DNA of 5,396 nt from Chloroflexia bacterium. GTDB taxonomy: Bacteria; Chloroflexota; Chloroflexia; Thermomicrobiales; UBA6265. The stretch spans positions 1-5,396 of the forward strand of contig JACCUV010000206.1 in NCBI GenBank assembly GCA_013698495.1, in the 5' to 3' direction. The translations under genes and the position numbers were made by a program. Shown here in pieces: positions 1 to 5,321 of the stretch (its first letter is position 1; the number at the start of each line of letters is the position of its first letter). The notes beneath the pieces were generated by a model that did no database searches, was not told where the DNA came from, and saw only the letters and a list, made by a program, of their open reading frames with translations.

Positions 1-686
1 TCCTTGGGCAGGCGCGTACGATCGTGGTAGTGAAGCTGGACATCGAACGGCTTGAGCCGGCGCAGCACGGCCGAGCCGATCCGGCCGGCGGCGACGAGAC
101 CGACGTGCATGCCTTCCACATCGTAGGAGCGCGCCACGCAATCAGCGATATTCCAGCCACCGGAGGCTACAACATCGTGGGACGGAAGATAGTTCCGCAC
201 CAGCGAGAGAATCATCATAACCGTGTGCTCGGAAACGCTGATCGAATTGCTGAAGGTGACCTCGGCGACGGTGATCTTGGCGTCGCTTGCCGCCCGAAGG
301 TCGACATGATCGGAACCGATCCCGGCCGTGATCGTGAGCTTCAGGTTCTTCGCCTTCGCGATCCGCTCCGGGGTGAGATAGGCCGGCCAGAATGGCTGCG
401 AGATCACGACTTCGGCATCCACGAGCTCGCGCTCGAAAACCGAATCGGGACCATCCTTGTCCGAGGTCACGATCAGTTCGTGACCCGCGCTTTCGAGATA
501 GTCGCGTAGCCCGAGTTCCCCCGAGACGCACCCCAGCAGCCGACCTGGCATGAAGTCGATCGCGCTTGGCGTCGGTACGGATTGCCCGCCGGGATACTGG
601 TCGATGTGGGGCAGATCGTCCCGCGCCCAGGTTTCGGGATAGCCGTCAACCGGATCGTCGTAGAGCACGCAAAGCACTTTCGCCAT
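1..686 (-). CDS. fdh: NAD-dependent formate dehydrogenase, N-terminal part (3' end beyond window)
   Basis: This enzyme oxidises formate to CO2 while reducing NAD+ to NADH. It is a cytoplasmic, metal-free homodimer of the D-2-hydroxyacid dehydrogenase superfamily. Reading the complement from ATG at 686 gives 228 open codons beginning MAKVLCVLYDDPVDGYP. They align without gaps to my recollection of the Pseudomonas sp. 101 enzyme, with most positions identical. Visible landmarks (Met = 1) are the substrate-side QPFWP with Phe99, AGIGSDHVDL with Ile123/Gly124, substrate-binding Asn147, the Rossmann glycine motif AAGRIG (199-204), and Asp222 after the second strand, which favours NAD+ over NADP+. 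Family members are about 400 residues, so roughly 170 are missing, including the catalytic Arg, Gln and His. Ser146 replaces the Cys145 of the Pseudomonas enzyme. The start is set by family alignment and an AGGAGG seven bases upstream. It lies 88 nt after the SIMPL gene on the same strand. Identification is very secure. Confidence 0.96.
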   Translation of the reverse strand, partial: MAKVLCVLYDDPVDGYPETWARDDLPHIDQYPGGQSVPTPSAIDFMPGRLLGCVSGELGLRDYLESAGHELIVTSDKDGPDSVFERELVDAEVVISQPFWPAYLTPERIAKAKNLKLTITAGIGSDHVDLRAASDAKITVAEVTFSNSISVSEHTVMMILSLVRNYLPSHDVVASGGWNIADCVARSYDVEGMHVGLVAAGRIGSAVLRRLKPFDVQLHYHDRTRLPK

Positions 687-693
687 TGGGGTT

Positions 694-699
694 CCTCCT
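694..699 (-). promoter_or_regulatory. Ribosome binding site of fdh
   Basis: The complement reads AGGAGG, a full Shine-Dalgarno core, seven bases before the ATG at 686. It is the strongest ribosome binding site in the window and fixes the start of the formate dehydrogenase. Confidence 0.85.
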
Positions 700-712
700 G
701 CTTCGCCGGGGA

Positions 713-736
713 GAGACCGGTGCTCCTACCGATCTC
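713..736 (-). other. Stem-loop in the fdh leader
   Basis: On the minus strand GAGATCGGT and ACCGGTCTC can pair as a nine-base-pair stem with one G-U wobble around the six-base loop AGGAGC. It sits between the SIMPL stop and the fdh ribosome binding site. There is no T-run after it, so it does not look like a classic intrinsic terminator. The loop holds a second Shine-Dalgarno-like AGGAG with no suitable start codon close behind. A leader regulatory or mRNA-stability role is possible but unproven. Confidence 0.35.
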
Positions 737-774
737 GCCCTGGCCTTGTTGCCTGGTGTGTCCGCCATGTGGAG

Positions 775-1593
775 CTACGTCGTGGGCGTCGCGCCGCCGC
801 TCTCGATCGCGAACGTGATCTGGAGTTGGACATGAATCTCAACCTCGCCTGTGTGCGAGGTGGGATCGAACCGCGGTAGCGAGACGCTGAACGAAAACTC
901 CCCGCCATAGATGTAGGCGGCATGCGGCGCGCAGCCACCTGAGTTCGGGATGTGCACGCCAAAACCGTCGTATTCGACGCCGGCCGCGACGCCAACATCC
1001 GCGGAGGTCATCACCTCGCCCAGTCCGACTCCAAGCAGGTCAGCCTGAATCTCGGCACGCCCGCGCGCTTCCTCCAGGGCAGCTTGCCGGGCGTCGCTCT
1101 CCAAGGCGTCGCAGTCACTCGTGTTGAAACTGGCCCCGACATAGCCAATCAAGAGTCGTTCCGAAGCCGCCGCCTGACTCACCGCGACGATCAGGTTCGT
1201 CAACAGTTCCAGATCGGGGTTTGCGACGGTGACGTCGATCCGGGCAATCGGCGTGGGTCCACCGTACAGCGACAGGACGACAGGCAAAACAACCGCGACG
1301 CCCTCTACTGCGTCGCGAGCCTCAATCGCGTCGACGATCGGGGCTACGGTTGCCCGAGCCTCGGCTCCTGGCGTGGCCTCGACTTCGGGGAATGGGGGAA
1401 GACCGCCGTAGAAGTTCTCATTGATGATCAGGAACTGGAGGTCCGCCGACTCTGCCTCGGCGCTCGCGAAACCGTAGCCGGTGGTTGTGATTCCCGGTTG
1501 ATGGCTGGTCGCATCCTGCGCCAGGAGGGGAGTCGCTCCCAAAACACTTCCAACAAGCGCAAGGACCATAACGATCGACAGTGACATGGGCAT
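775..1593 (-). CDS. Secreted SIMPL-domain (DUF541) protein
   Basis: This 272-residue predicted extracytoplasmic protein belongs to the SIMPL/DUF541 family, whose biochemical role is generally unknown; some members are periplasmic or surface proteins linked to stress. Residues 3-25 form a hydrophobic export signal ending near LLAQD, with likely cleavage around 25/26. The domain opens with a beta segment ITTTGYGFASAEAES (35-49). It continues with the family's characteristic Ala/Glu-rich helix running into DLLGVGLGEV (about 164-194) and closes with beta strands (about 231-263). Two cysteines, 161 and 221, could form a disulfide outside the cell. The start at 1593 is chosen because AAAGGAG lies six bases upstream; ATG at 1587 is a less likely alternative. 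The open frame continues upstream to 1956, but that part overlaps the osmC gene, lacks a ribosome site and looks non-genic. Oddly, the signal's n-region has no Lys or Arg. The fold family is fairly sure and the function is not known. Confidence 0.85.
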   Translation of the reverse strand: MPMSLSIVMVLALVGSVLGATPLLAQDATSHQPGITTTGYGFASAEAESADLQFLIINENFYGGLPPFPEVEATPGAEARATVAPIVDAIEARDAVEGVAVVLPVVLSLYGGPTPIARIDVTVANPDLELLTNLIVAVSQAAASERLLIGYVGASFNTSDCDALESDARQAALEEARGRAEIQADLLGVGLGEVMTSADVGVAAGVEYDGFGVHIPNSGGCAPHAAYIYGGEFSFSVSLPRFDPTSHTGEVEIHVQLQITFAIESGGATPTT

Positions 1594-1599
1594 CCAACG

Positions 1600-1606
1600 C
1601 TCCTTT
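1600..1606 (-). promoter_or_regulatory. Ribosome binding site of the SIMPL gene
   Basis: The complement reads AAAGGAG, with GGAG six bases before ATG 1593. This decides between the long open frame reaching 1956 and the short secreted protein, in favour of the latter. Confidence 0.75.
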
Positions 1607-1732
1607 GTTGAGGGGCGCCGAACAGGAACCTCGTAGTCCCTTCGCTTCCGGCTGCCTCGTGGCTCCAGACTTGCAGCCAGCGCCACGAAAGTCAAGCGGC
1701 GGCGCCGCCAACGAACGATCTCAGGTACCCGC

Positions 1733-2206
1733 TCACCCCTCCCGATACGTCGCCTCGACGGTGACCGGGAAGTTAACCGATTGCGAGATGAAGCACTTCT
1801 CGTGGGCGTCGTGATGGATCGCATCGGCGGCTTCCCGGTCGGACCCGGTCGCGAGCACGACTTCCGGTTTGAGCACGACCCGTGCGAACTTTCCGCCGCC
1901 CGAGTCGTCTTCGACCATCGTGCCCTCAGCGCGATCGACGTAACCCCGCACCTCAATTCCAGCTTGTCCGCAGAGCGAGAGATACCAGAGCATGTGGCAA
2001 GCGGAGAGCGAGGCGACGAGCAGGTCTTCCGGGTTGTGACGCGAAGGATCGCCCCGGAATCCGGGGTCGGACGAGGCCAGCATAGTGGGCTTGCCCTTGA
2101 TCGCGATTTCGTGGTTCCGGCTGTGGTTCCCCCGGCGCGACGTACCCTCGCCGGGAGTCCCGGCCCACACGATCGTCGCGACGTACTGATGTTTCTTGCC
2201 GGACAT
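1733..2206 (-). CDS. OsmC-family peroxiredoxin
   Basis: OsmC/Ohr-fold proteins are cytoplasmic thiol peroxidases that reduce organic or inorganic hydroperoxides using two cysteines. This one has 157 residues, a normal family length. The reactive-cysteine motif is NPEDLLVASLSACHMLWYL with Cys70 at the start of the central helix and Glu60 ten residues before it. The second (resolving) cysteine is Cys138 in HEKCFISQSVNFPV, about 68 residues later, as expected. An extra Cys79 sits in the same helix region as Cys70. The HMLWYL variant and C-terminal SVNFPV place it in the OsmC-like group rather than classical Ohr, so no precise symbol is given. The start at 2206 has GGGAG five bases upstream. It is the first gene of the minus-strand set and faces the molybdoenzyme gene across a 255-nt gap. 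Physiological substrate is inferred only from the family. Confidence 0.93.
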   Translation of the reverse strand: MSGKKHQYVATIVWAGTPGEGTSRRGNHSRNHEIAIKGKPTMLASSDPGFRGDPSRHNPEDLLVASLSACHMLWYLSLCGQAGIEVRGYVDRAEGTMVEDDSGGGKFARVVLKPEVVLATGSDREAADAIHHDAHEKCFISQSVNFPVTVEATYREG

Positions 2207-2211
2207 GCCCG

Positions 2212-2219
2212 CTCCCTTT
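2212..2219 (-). promoter_or_regulatory. Ribosome binding site of the osmC-type gene
   Basis: The complement reads AAAGGGAG; GGGAG ends five bases before ATG 2206, supporting that start. Confidence 0.7.
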
Positions 2220-2243
2220 CAACAGCCGAATCTCACTCCGGCC

Positions 2244-2249
2244 ATTGTA
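2244..2249 (-). promoter_or_regulatory. Candidate -10 box for the osmC-type gene
   Basis: The complement reads TACAAT, matching five of six bases of the TATAAT consensus, about 38 nt before the start codon, which would give a leader of roughly 30 nt. At 17 bp spacing the -35 position shows no good TTGACA match, so an activator or alternative sigma factor may be involved, or the match may be chance. Confidence 0.4.
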
Positions 2250-2293
2250 GGGGGCAACGAACGGTGGTTGGCTCACGGATCGGCCCATGTGTC

Positions 2294-2317
2294 GTCATTC
2301 CGAGGAACAAGGAATCT
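2294..2317. repeat. Dispersed GTCATTC-type palindrome, copy A
   Basis: The plus strand contains GTCATTCCGAGGAACAAGG followed by AATCT. ATTCC (2297-2301) and GGAAT (2311-2315) pair around a nine-base loop. It shares the GTCATTC(C/T)GA opening and GAAT closing with the stronger hairpin at 5158-5180 in this window. This form resembles short interspersed palindromes seen in many copies in some bacterial genomes, an association made from memory. It lies in the divergent intergenic region between the osmC-type and molybdoenzyme genes. Confidence 0.5.
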
Positions 2318-2333
2318 TCTGGCTGCAACCAAC

Positions 2334-2343
2334 ACCGGCCGGT
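2334..2343. other. Perfect 10-bp palindrome in the divergent intergenic region
   Basis: ACCGGCCGGT is self-complementary. It lies about 120 nt upstream of the molybdoenzyme start and about 130 nt upstream of the osmC-type start, a position that could suit an operator. A short GC palindrome is not rare in DNA of this composition. The rest of 2250-2449 shows only weak TAGAGT/TAGGGT boxes (2367-2377) without a -35 partner. Confidence 0.2.
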
Positions 2344-2449
2344 CATCCACCAGAATCATTTCCGCGTAGAGTAGGGTAGTGGCTGATTCCGCACGGCGAG
2401 ATGTCGCGCAGTTCGCGCGCGTCACTCCAGTGCGATGCAGAGACATATT

Positions 2450-2454
2450 GAAGG
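2450..2454 (+). promoter_or_regulatory. Ribosome binding site deciding the molybdoenzyme start
   Basis: GAAGG lies seven bases before ATG 2462. In-frame ATGs also occur at 2456 (one base after it) and 2435 (no Shine-Dalgarno upstream), so 2462 is preferred. Confidence 0.6.
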
Positions 2455-2461
2455 CATGAAC

Positions 2462-4057
2462 ATGGACTCCCCAATCGCAACCTCGGCGCCCACCGCCACA
2501 TCGACACCCGACCAACGCGCCGCCCGTGATCGACGCCGCGGCCTGATCGCCGGGGTGCTCGCCTCGCTGGCCATGCTCGTGACGGTCGTCGTCATCCGCC
2601 AACTGAGCGACGCCAGCTCGCTGCTCGATGCCCTGGCCGATGCCTTGCTCCTCTTCCTGCCGATGGGGATGTTCTCCCTCGCGCTCGATCTCTTTGGTCC
2701 CCAGGCGAAAACGATGATGCTCGGCGGCTTGATGATCGCCCTGATCGCGATCGGCGCCCTGATCGGACGCGCCTACGCGCGGCAAACGGCCGGCGCGCGG
2801 CGCGTAATGTGGACGCGGGCGATCACGATCGGCGCCGCGATTTTCGGCGTCTTTGCCCTGTTCATGCTCTGGTTCGTCTCCAGCAGGGCGCCCGATGCGA
2901 TCGCCGGACCGCGCATGCTGACAGTCATGTTCCAACTCGCGGTCGAGGCAGCAGTCTTTGTCGCCGTGCTCGCGATTTCCCTGGCCGCCTTGCGCCAGCA
3001 AGACGCGCCGATTGGCGTTGTGGTGGACGACAACGCCGCCGGTCGACTCAGCCGCCGTCGCCTGACGACCCGGGTCGCCGCTTTCGCCGGAGCTGTGGCC
3101 GGAACCGCCGTGCTCGGACGGGCCGTCGCCAATGTCGCCAACCGGCCCACGGTCGGCGTCACCACTCCCGGCGAGATCTCCCCGGCGATTACCCCGATCG
3201 AGGACTTCTACACGATCTCCAAGAACTTCGTCGATCCCGATCCGGATCGTGGCGACGACTGGTCGTTCATGGTCGATGGCGTCGTCAACGAGGAGTTGCG
3301 ACTGGGCCGCGCCGATCTCGAAGCGATGGCGGTGACGACATTCGTCTCGACCCTGACCTGCATCTCGAATCCGATCGCCGGACCGCTGATCGGGCCCGCG
3401 AAGTGGCGCGGCGCCCCGCTCGCGGCAGTCTTGCGCCAGGCGGGCGTCGGGCCCGGCGCCGTGAAGGTGATCATGACCGGCGAGGACGACTACACCGACT
3501 CGATCCCGATCGAACGCGCCCTCCAGCCGGAGCCGATGATCGTCTGGGAAATGAACGATGTGCCGCTTCCCAAGAAGCATGGCACTCCCGTGCGCGTGAT
3601 CGTGCCCGGTCTCTACGGAATCAAGAACATCAAGTGGCTGACCAGGATCACCGTCACCAACGAGGATTACCAGGGCTTCTGGCAACAACGCGGCTGGACC
3701 GATGACGCCACGATCAAAACATCGAGCCGCTTCGACGTTCCCGGCAACCGCGGGGTGCTGGCGGCGGGCCAGATCGAGATCGGCGGGATCGCGTTTGCCG
3801 GCGATCGCGGCATCTCGATGGTCGAAGTCAGCCAGGACGGCGGCGAATCGTGGGTCGAGGTCCCGATTGTCGAGAACCCAAGCCCGGCTGGTTTGAGTTG
3901 GGTGATCTGGGCGATGGACTGGGTCGCCAAACCGGGCACGTACGACTTCGTGGTCCGCGCCACGGACGGAACCGGCGATCTCCAGACCGACGAATCCGCC
4001 TCCGAGCTTCCCGATGGCGCCAGCGGCTGGCACCGCATCACCGTCGGCGTGGCATAA
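2462..4057 (+). CDS. Membrane-anchored sulfite-oxidase-family molybdopterin oxidoreductase
   Basis: This 531-residue enzyme combines an N-terminal membrane region with a sulfite-oxidase-fold molybdopterin domain and a C-terminal dimerisation-type domain. Clear membrane helices are at about 27-45, 84-102, 119-139 and 151-178, a further hydrophobic stretch at 57-77 may be re-entrant, and the last is at 204-222. Just before that last helix is LSRRRLTTR (196-204), a twin-arginine-like motif. The molybdopterin domain (about 245-430) has the FYTISKNF opening, Cys300 in TLTCISNPIAG as the expected molybdenum ligand, WRGAPL, and the signature VIVPGLYGIKNIKWLTRI (379-396). The C-terminal part (about 432-530) contains ISMVEVSQDGGESW and RATDGTG, typical of the Mo-co dimerisation domain. 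Loops at 103-118 and 179-203 are Arg-rich, which places them inside and the enzyme domain outside the cell. No heme or quinone partner gene is nearby, so substrate and electron acceptor are unknown. Family assignment is firm. Confidence 0.93.
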   Translation: MDSPIATSAPTATSTPDQRAARDRRRGLIAGVLASLAMLVTVVVIRQLSDASSLLDALADALLLFLPMGMFSLALDLFGPQAKTMMLGGLMIALIAIGALIGRAYARQTAGARRVMWTRAITIGAAIFGVFALFMLWFVSSRAPDAIAGPRMLTVMFQLAVEAAVFVAVLAISLAALRQQDAPIGVVVDDNAAGRLSRRRLTTRVAAFAGAVAGTAVLGRAVANVANRPTVGVTTPGEISPAITPIEDFYTISKNFVDPDPDRGDDWSFMVDGVVNEELRLGRADLEAMAVTTFVSTLTCISNPIAGPLIGPAKWRGAPLAAVLRQAGVGPGAVKVIMTGEDDYTDSIPIERALQPEPMIVWEMNDVPLPKKHGTPVRVIVPGLYGIKNIKWLTRITVTNEDYQGFWQQRGWTDDATIKTSSRFDVPGNRGVLAAGQIEIGGIAFAGDRGISMVEVSQDGGESWVEVPIVENPSPAGLSWVIWAMDWVAKPGTYDFVVRATDGTGDLQTDESASELPDGASGWHRITVGVA

Positions 4058-4066
4058 CGCCGAACG

Positions 4067-4107
4067 CCCCTAGGGGTCAACCCCGTGTTGACCCATGGGT
4101 TGGAACC
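4067..4107. other. Cluster of overlapping palindromes after the molybdoenzyme gene
   Basis: In 41 bases there are CCCCTAGGGG (4067-4076), GGGTCAA paired with TTGACCC around a seven-base loop (4074-4094), ACCCATGGGT (4091-4100) and GGTTGGAACC (4098-4107). They overlap and so compete. No T-run follows, so this is not a standard intrinsic terminator. TTGACC (4088-4093) with TTTACC (4111-4116) at 17 bp spacing is a weak promoter-like pair for the next gene, in which case the palindromes could be an operator. Confidence 0.35.
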
Positions 4108-4164
4108 TCGTTTACCGAAATGCGGTGAGAACGTCGTGAACCACTCGCATTGACGCGGATGCGG

Positions 4165-4170
4165 TAGGAT
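4165..4170 (+). promoter_or_regulatory. Weak candidate -10 box upstream of the hydrolase-fold gene
   Basis: TAGGAT lies 56 nt before ATG 4227 and resembles high-GC -10 boxes, but the TTGACG at 4150-4155 is only nine bases away, too close for a normal -35. It is listed only as the best match in the 169-nt gap along with the TTGACC/TTTACC pair further upstream. Confidence 0.2.
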
Positions 4171-4226
4171 CAGTCGCGGCAGAACGCCTCGTCACCAACC
4201 TCTCACCGCCAGGACAACTGCCCCAC

Positions 4227-5090
4227 ATGGGAATCACCCGCTTCGCCCAGAACGACCTCGCCCGAATCAGCTACGAGGCCGACGGACCCGACACGGCCAG
4301 TGTCGTCGTCATGCTCCATGCCACGCTGGCCGATCGCGGCTCGTTCGGCCCCTTGCGGGACGCCCTTGCCGACTCGATGCGGGTGATCCTGCCCGACGCT
4401 CGCGGGCATGGAGCCAGCGCCGCCCTCCAGGGTCGCGCCTACGACGTCTCGGACATGGCCAACGATCTCTACGCCGTGCTCGAAGCCGAGGGCTTGATCC
4501 GCAAGCCGGACGGCCAGCTCCACATCATCGGACACGGCCAGGGCGCGATCGCCGCGCTCGAACTGACCTGGCGCCGTCCCGAACTCGTGAGCTCGCTGAC
4601 CCTGATCGAACCCGATGCCGTGAGCCTGATCGATGGCGAGGATGACGTCGAGGCGGTCATCGCCCGGGAGGATGCGCGCAATGCCAATCGCGCCGCCGCC
4701 GAGGCTGCCTACAAGGGACTCGCCGATCGCGCCCTCGCCCTCTATCTCGATGCCCGCTGGGGCGAAGGCTGGGCGGAACGCCTCACCCGCCCCCGCGCCG
4801 CCGCCGTGCGCCGCAACGTGCTCGCCCTCAGCGCCTCACTCGACGCGCTCGACCGCTACCGCATCCTGCCCGAGGAGATTTCCCAAATCGTGGTTCCGGC
4901 GCGAGTCGTCGCCGCCGCGACCTCGCCCACTACGGTCCGCCAGATCGCCCAGCGATTGGGGACCTGGCTGCCGCGGGGCCGCGCGGTGTACGTGGCGAGG
5001 TTGCCGGGGGGAGCGCCGTTCTCGGCCGAAGGCGAGGCGGCAATCAACCTGATCGAGGAATGGGTTCGCGAGCGTTCGATGCAGGCTTGA
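4227..5090 (+). CDS. Alpha/beta-hydrolase-fold protein with degenerate catalytic triad
   Basis: This 287-residue protein has the layout of a single-domain alpha/beta hydrolase. It begins with strands around ISYEADG and VVVMLH (14-31), followed by the conserved PDARGHGAS turn (57-64), the nucleophile-elbow segment LHIIGHGQGAIAAL (98-111), TLIEPDAVSL (125-134), a helical cap (about 140-210), and a C-terminal strand and helix region. However, the elbow reads G-H-Gly104-Q-G where active members have Ser, Asp or Cys. The expected late histidine position reads GGAPF with Ala263, and no histidine occurs after residue 103. The usual acid region VVPARVVAAATSP (222-234) has no Asp or Glu, and the oxyanion HG motif is HA (31-32). 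The frame is intact with strong G/C third positions, so it looks like a maintained pseudoenzyme. The ribosome site is weak: AGGA twelve bases upstream of ATG 4227. Fold is likely; function is unknown, with a binding or scaffold role possible. Confidence 0.85.
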   Translation: MGITRFAQNDLARISYEADGPDTASVVVMLHATLADRGSFGPLRDALADSMRVILPDARGHGASAALQGRAYDVSDMANDLYAVLEAEGLIRKPDGQLHIIGHGQGAIAALELTWRRPELVSSLTLIEPDAVSLIDGEDDVEAVIAREDARNANRAAAEAAYKGLADRALALYLDARWGEGWAERLTRPRAAAVRRNVLALSASLDALDRYRILPEEISQIVVPARVVAAATSPTTVRQIAQRLGTWLPRGRAVYVARLPGGAPFSAEGEAAINLIEEWVRERSMQA

Positions 5091-5150
5091 CTCGACGGCC
5101 CTGTCTCGTCTTCTTAAACCTGGCGTCTCAAGCATTCGCTGACACCTCCT

Positions 5151-5189
5151 CAGGCCGTCATTCTGACCGAAGGGAAGAATGACGGCCTG
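5151..5189. repeat. Strong hairpin containing GTCATTC-type repeat, copy B
   Basis: CAGGCCGTCATTCT (5151-5164) and AGAATGACGGCCTG (5176-5189) form a perfect 14-base-pair inverted repeat around an 11-base loop, GACCGAAGGGA. The core GTCATTCTGA...AGAAT matches the repeat copy at 2294-2317. It lies 60 nt after the hydrolase-fold stop. No T-run follows on either side, so it is more like a dispersed palindromic element than a simple intrinsic terminator, though a stem this strong could stabilise or end the upstream mRNA. Confidence 0.7.
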
Positions 5190-5204
5190 GTGGGGATGCT
5201 TCCG

Positions 5205-5224
5205 ATCCGGCTTCGACACCGGAT
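5205..5224. other. Small inverted repeat between hydrolase-fold gene and last gene
   Basis: ATCCGG (5205-5210) and CCGGAT (5219-5224) pair around an eight-base loop, only 15 nt after the large hairpin. It is short and could be chance. Apart from the two hairpins and a TATACG -10-like box at 5258-5263 without a -35 partner, I see nothing in 5091-5321. Confidence 0.2.
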
Positions 5225-5309
5225 TGCCCCGGAAAATGCTTTCGCGACATGGCAAGCTATACGCAACAGAACGTTGCCCAGATTCCGGGCGAACAGCCGC
5301 GGCGGGTAC

Positions 5310-5313
5310 GAGG
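5310..5313 (+). promoter_or_regulatory. Ribosome binding site of the last, partial gene
   Basis: GAGG lies eight bases before ATG 5322, a reasonable distance, and supports that start. Confidence 0.45.
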
Positions 5314-5321
5314 CGCACACT

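Noticed and set aside
24..509. 161-codon plus-strand open frame at the left edge
   Set aside because: It lies opposite the formate dehydrogenase, whose sequence is unmistakable, and has no similarity to a known family.
566..835. Small plus-strand open frames across the fdh start and the SIMPL-fdh gap
   Set aside because: They overlap the coding and leader sequences of well-supported minus-strand genes, lack ribosome sites and have no recognisable content.
1667..1709. TTGACT -35-like box (1690-1695, minus strand) and a perfect GGCGGCGCCGCC palindrome (1698-1709) between osmC-type and SIMPL genes
   Set aside because: At 17 bp spacing the -10 position reads AAGTCT, a poor match, and the palindrome has no T-run; neither a promoter nor a terminator can be claimed.
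1594..1956. Upstream extension of the SIMPL gene frame to an ATG at 1956
   Set aside because: It overlaps the end of the osmC-type gene, the added residues are low-complexity Arg/Ser-rich, and a good ribosome site and export signal mark 1593 as the start.
2273..4033. 586-codon open frame on the minus strand, opposite the molybdoenzyme gene
   Set aside because: Its translation is Asp/Arg/Gly/His-rich with no recognisable domain, and it mirrors a clearly real gene; long antisense frames are common in GC-biased DNA.
5151..5189. Intrinsic terminator for the hydrolase-fold gene
   Set aside because: The stem is strong, but the following bases are GTGGGG rather than a T-run, and the core matches a dispersed repeat, so it is listed as a repeat.
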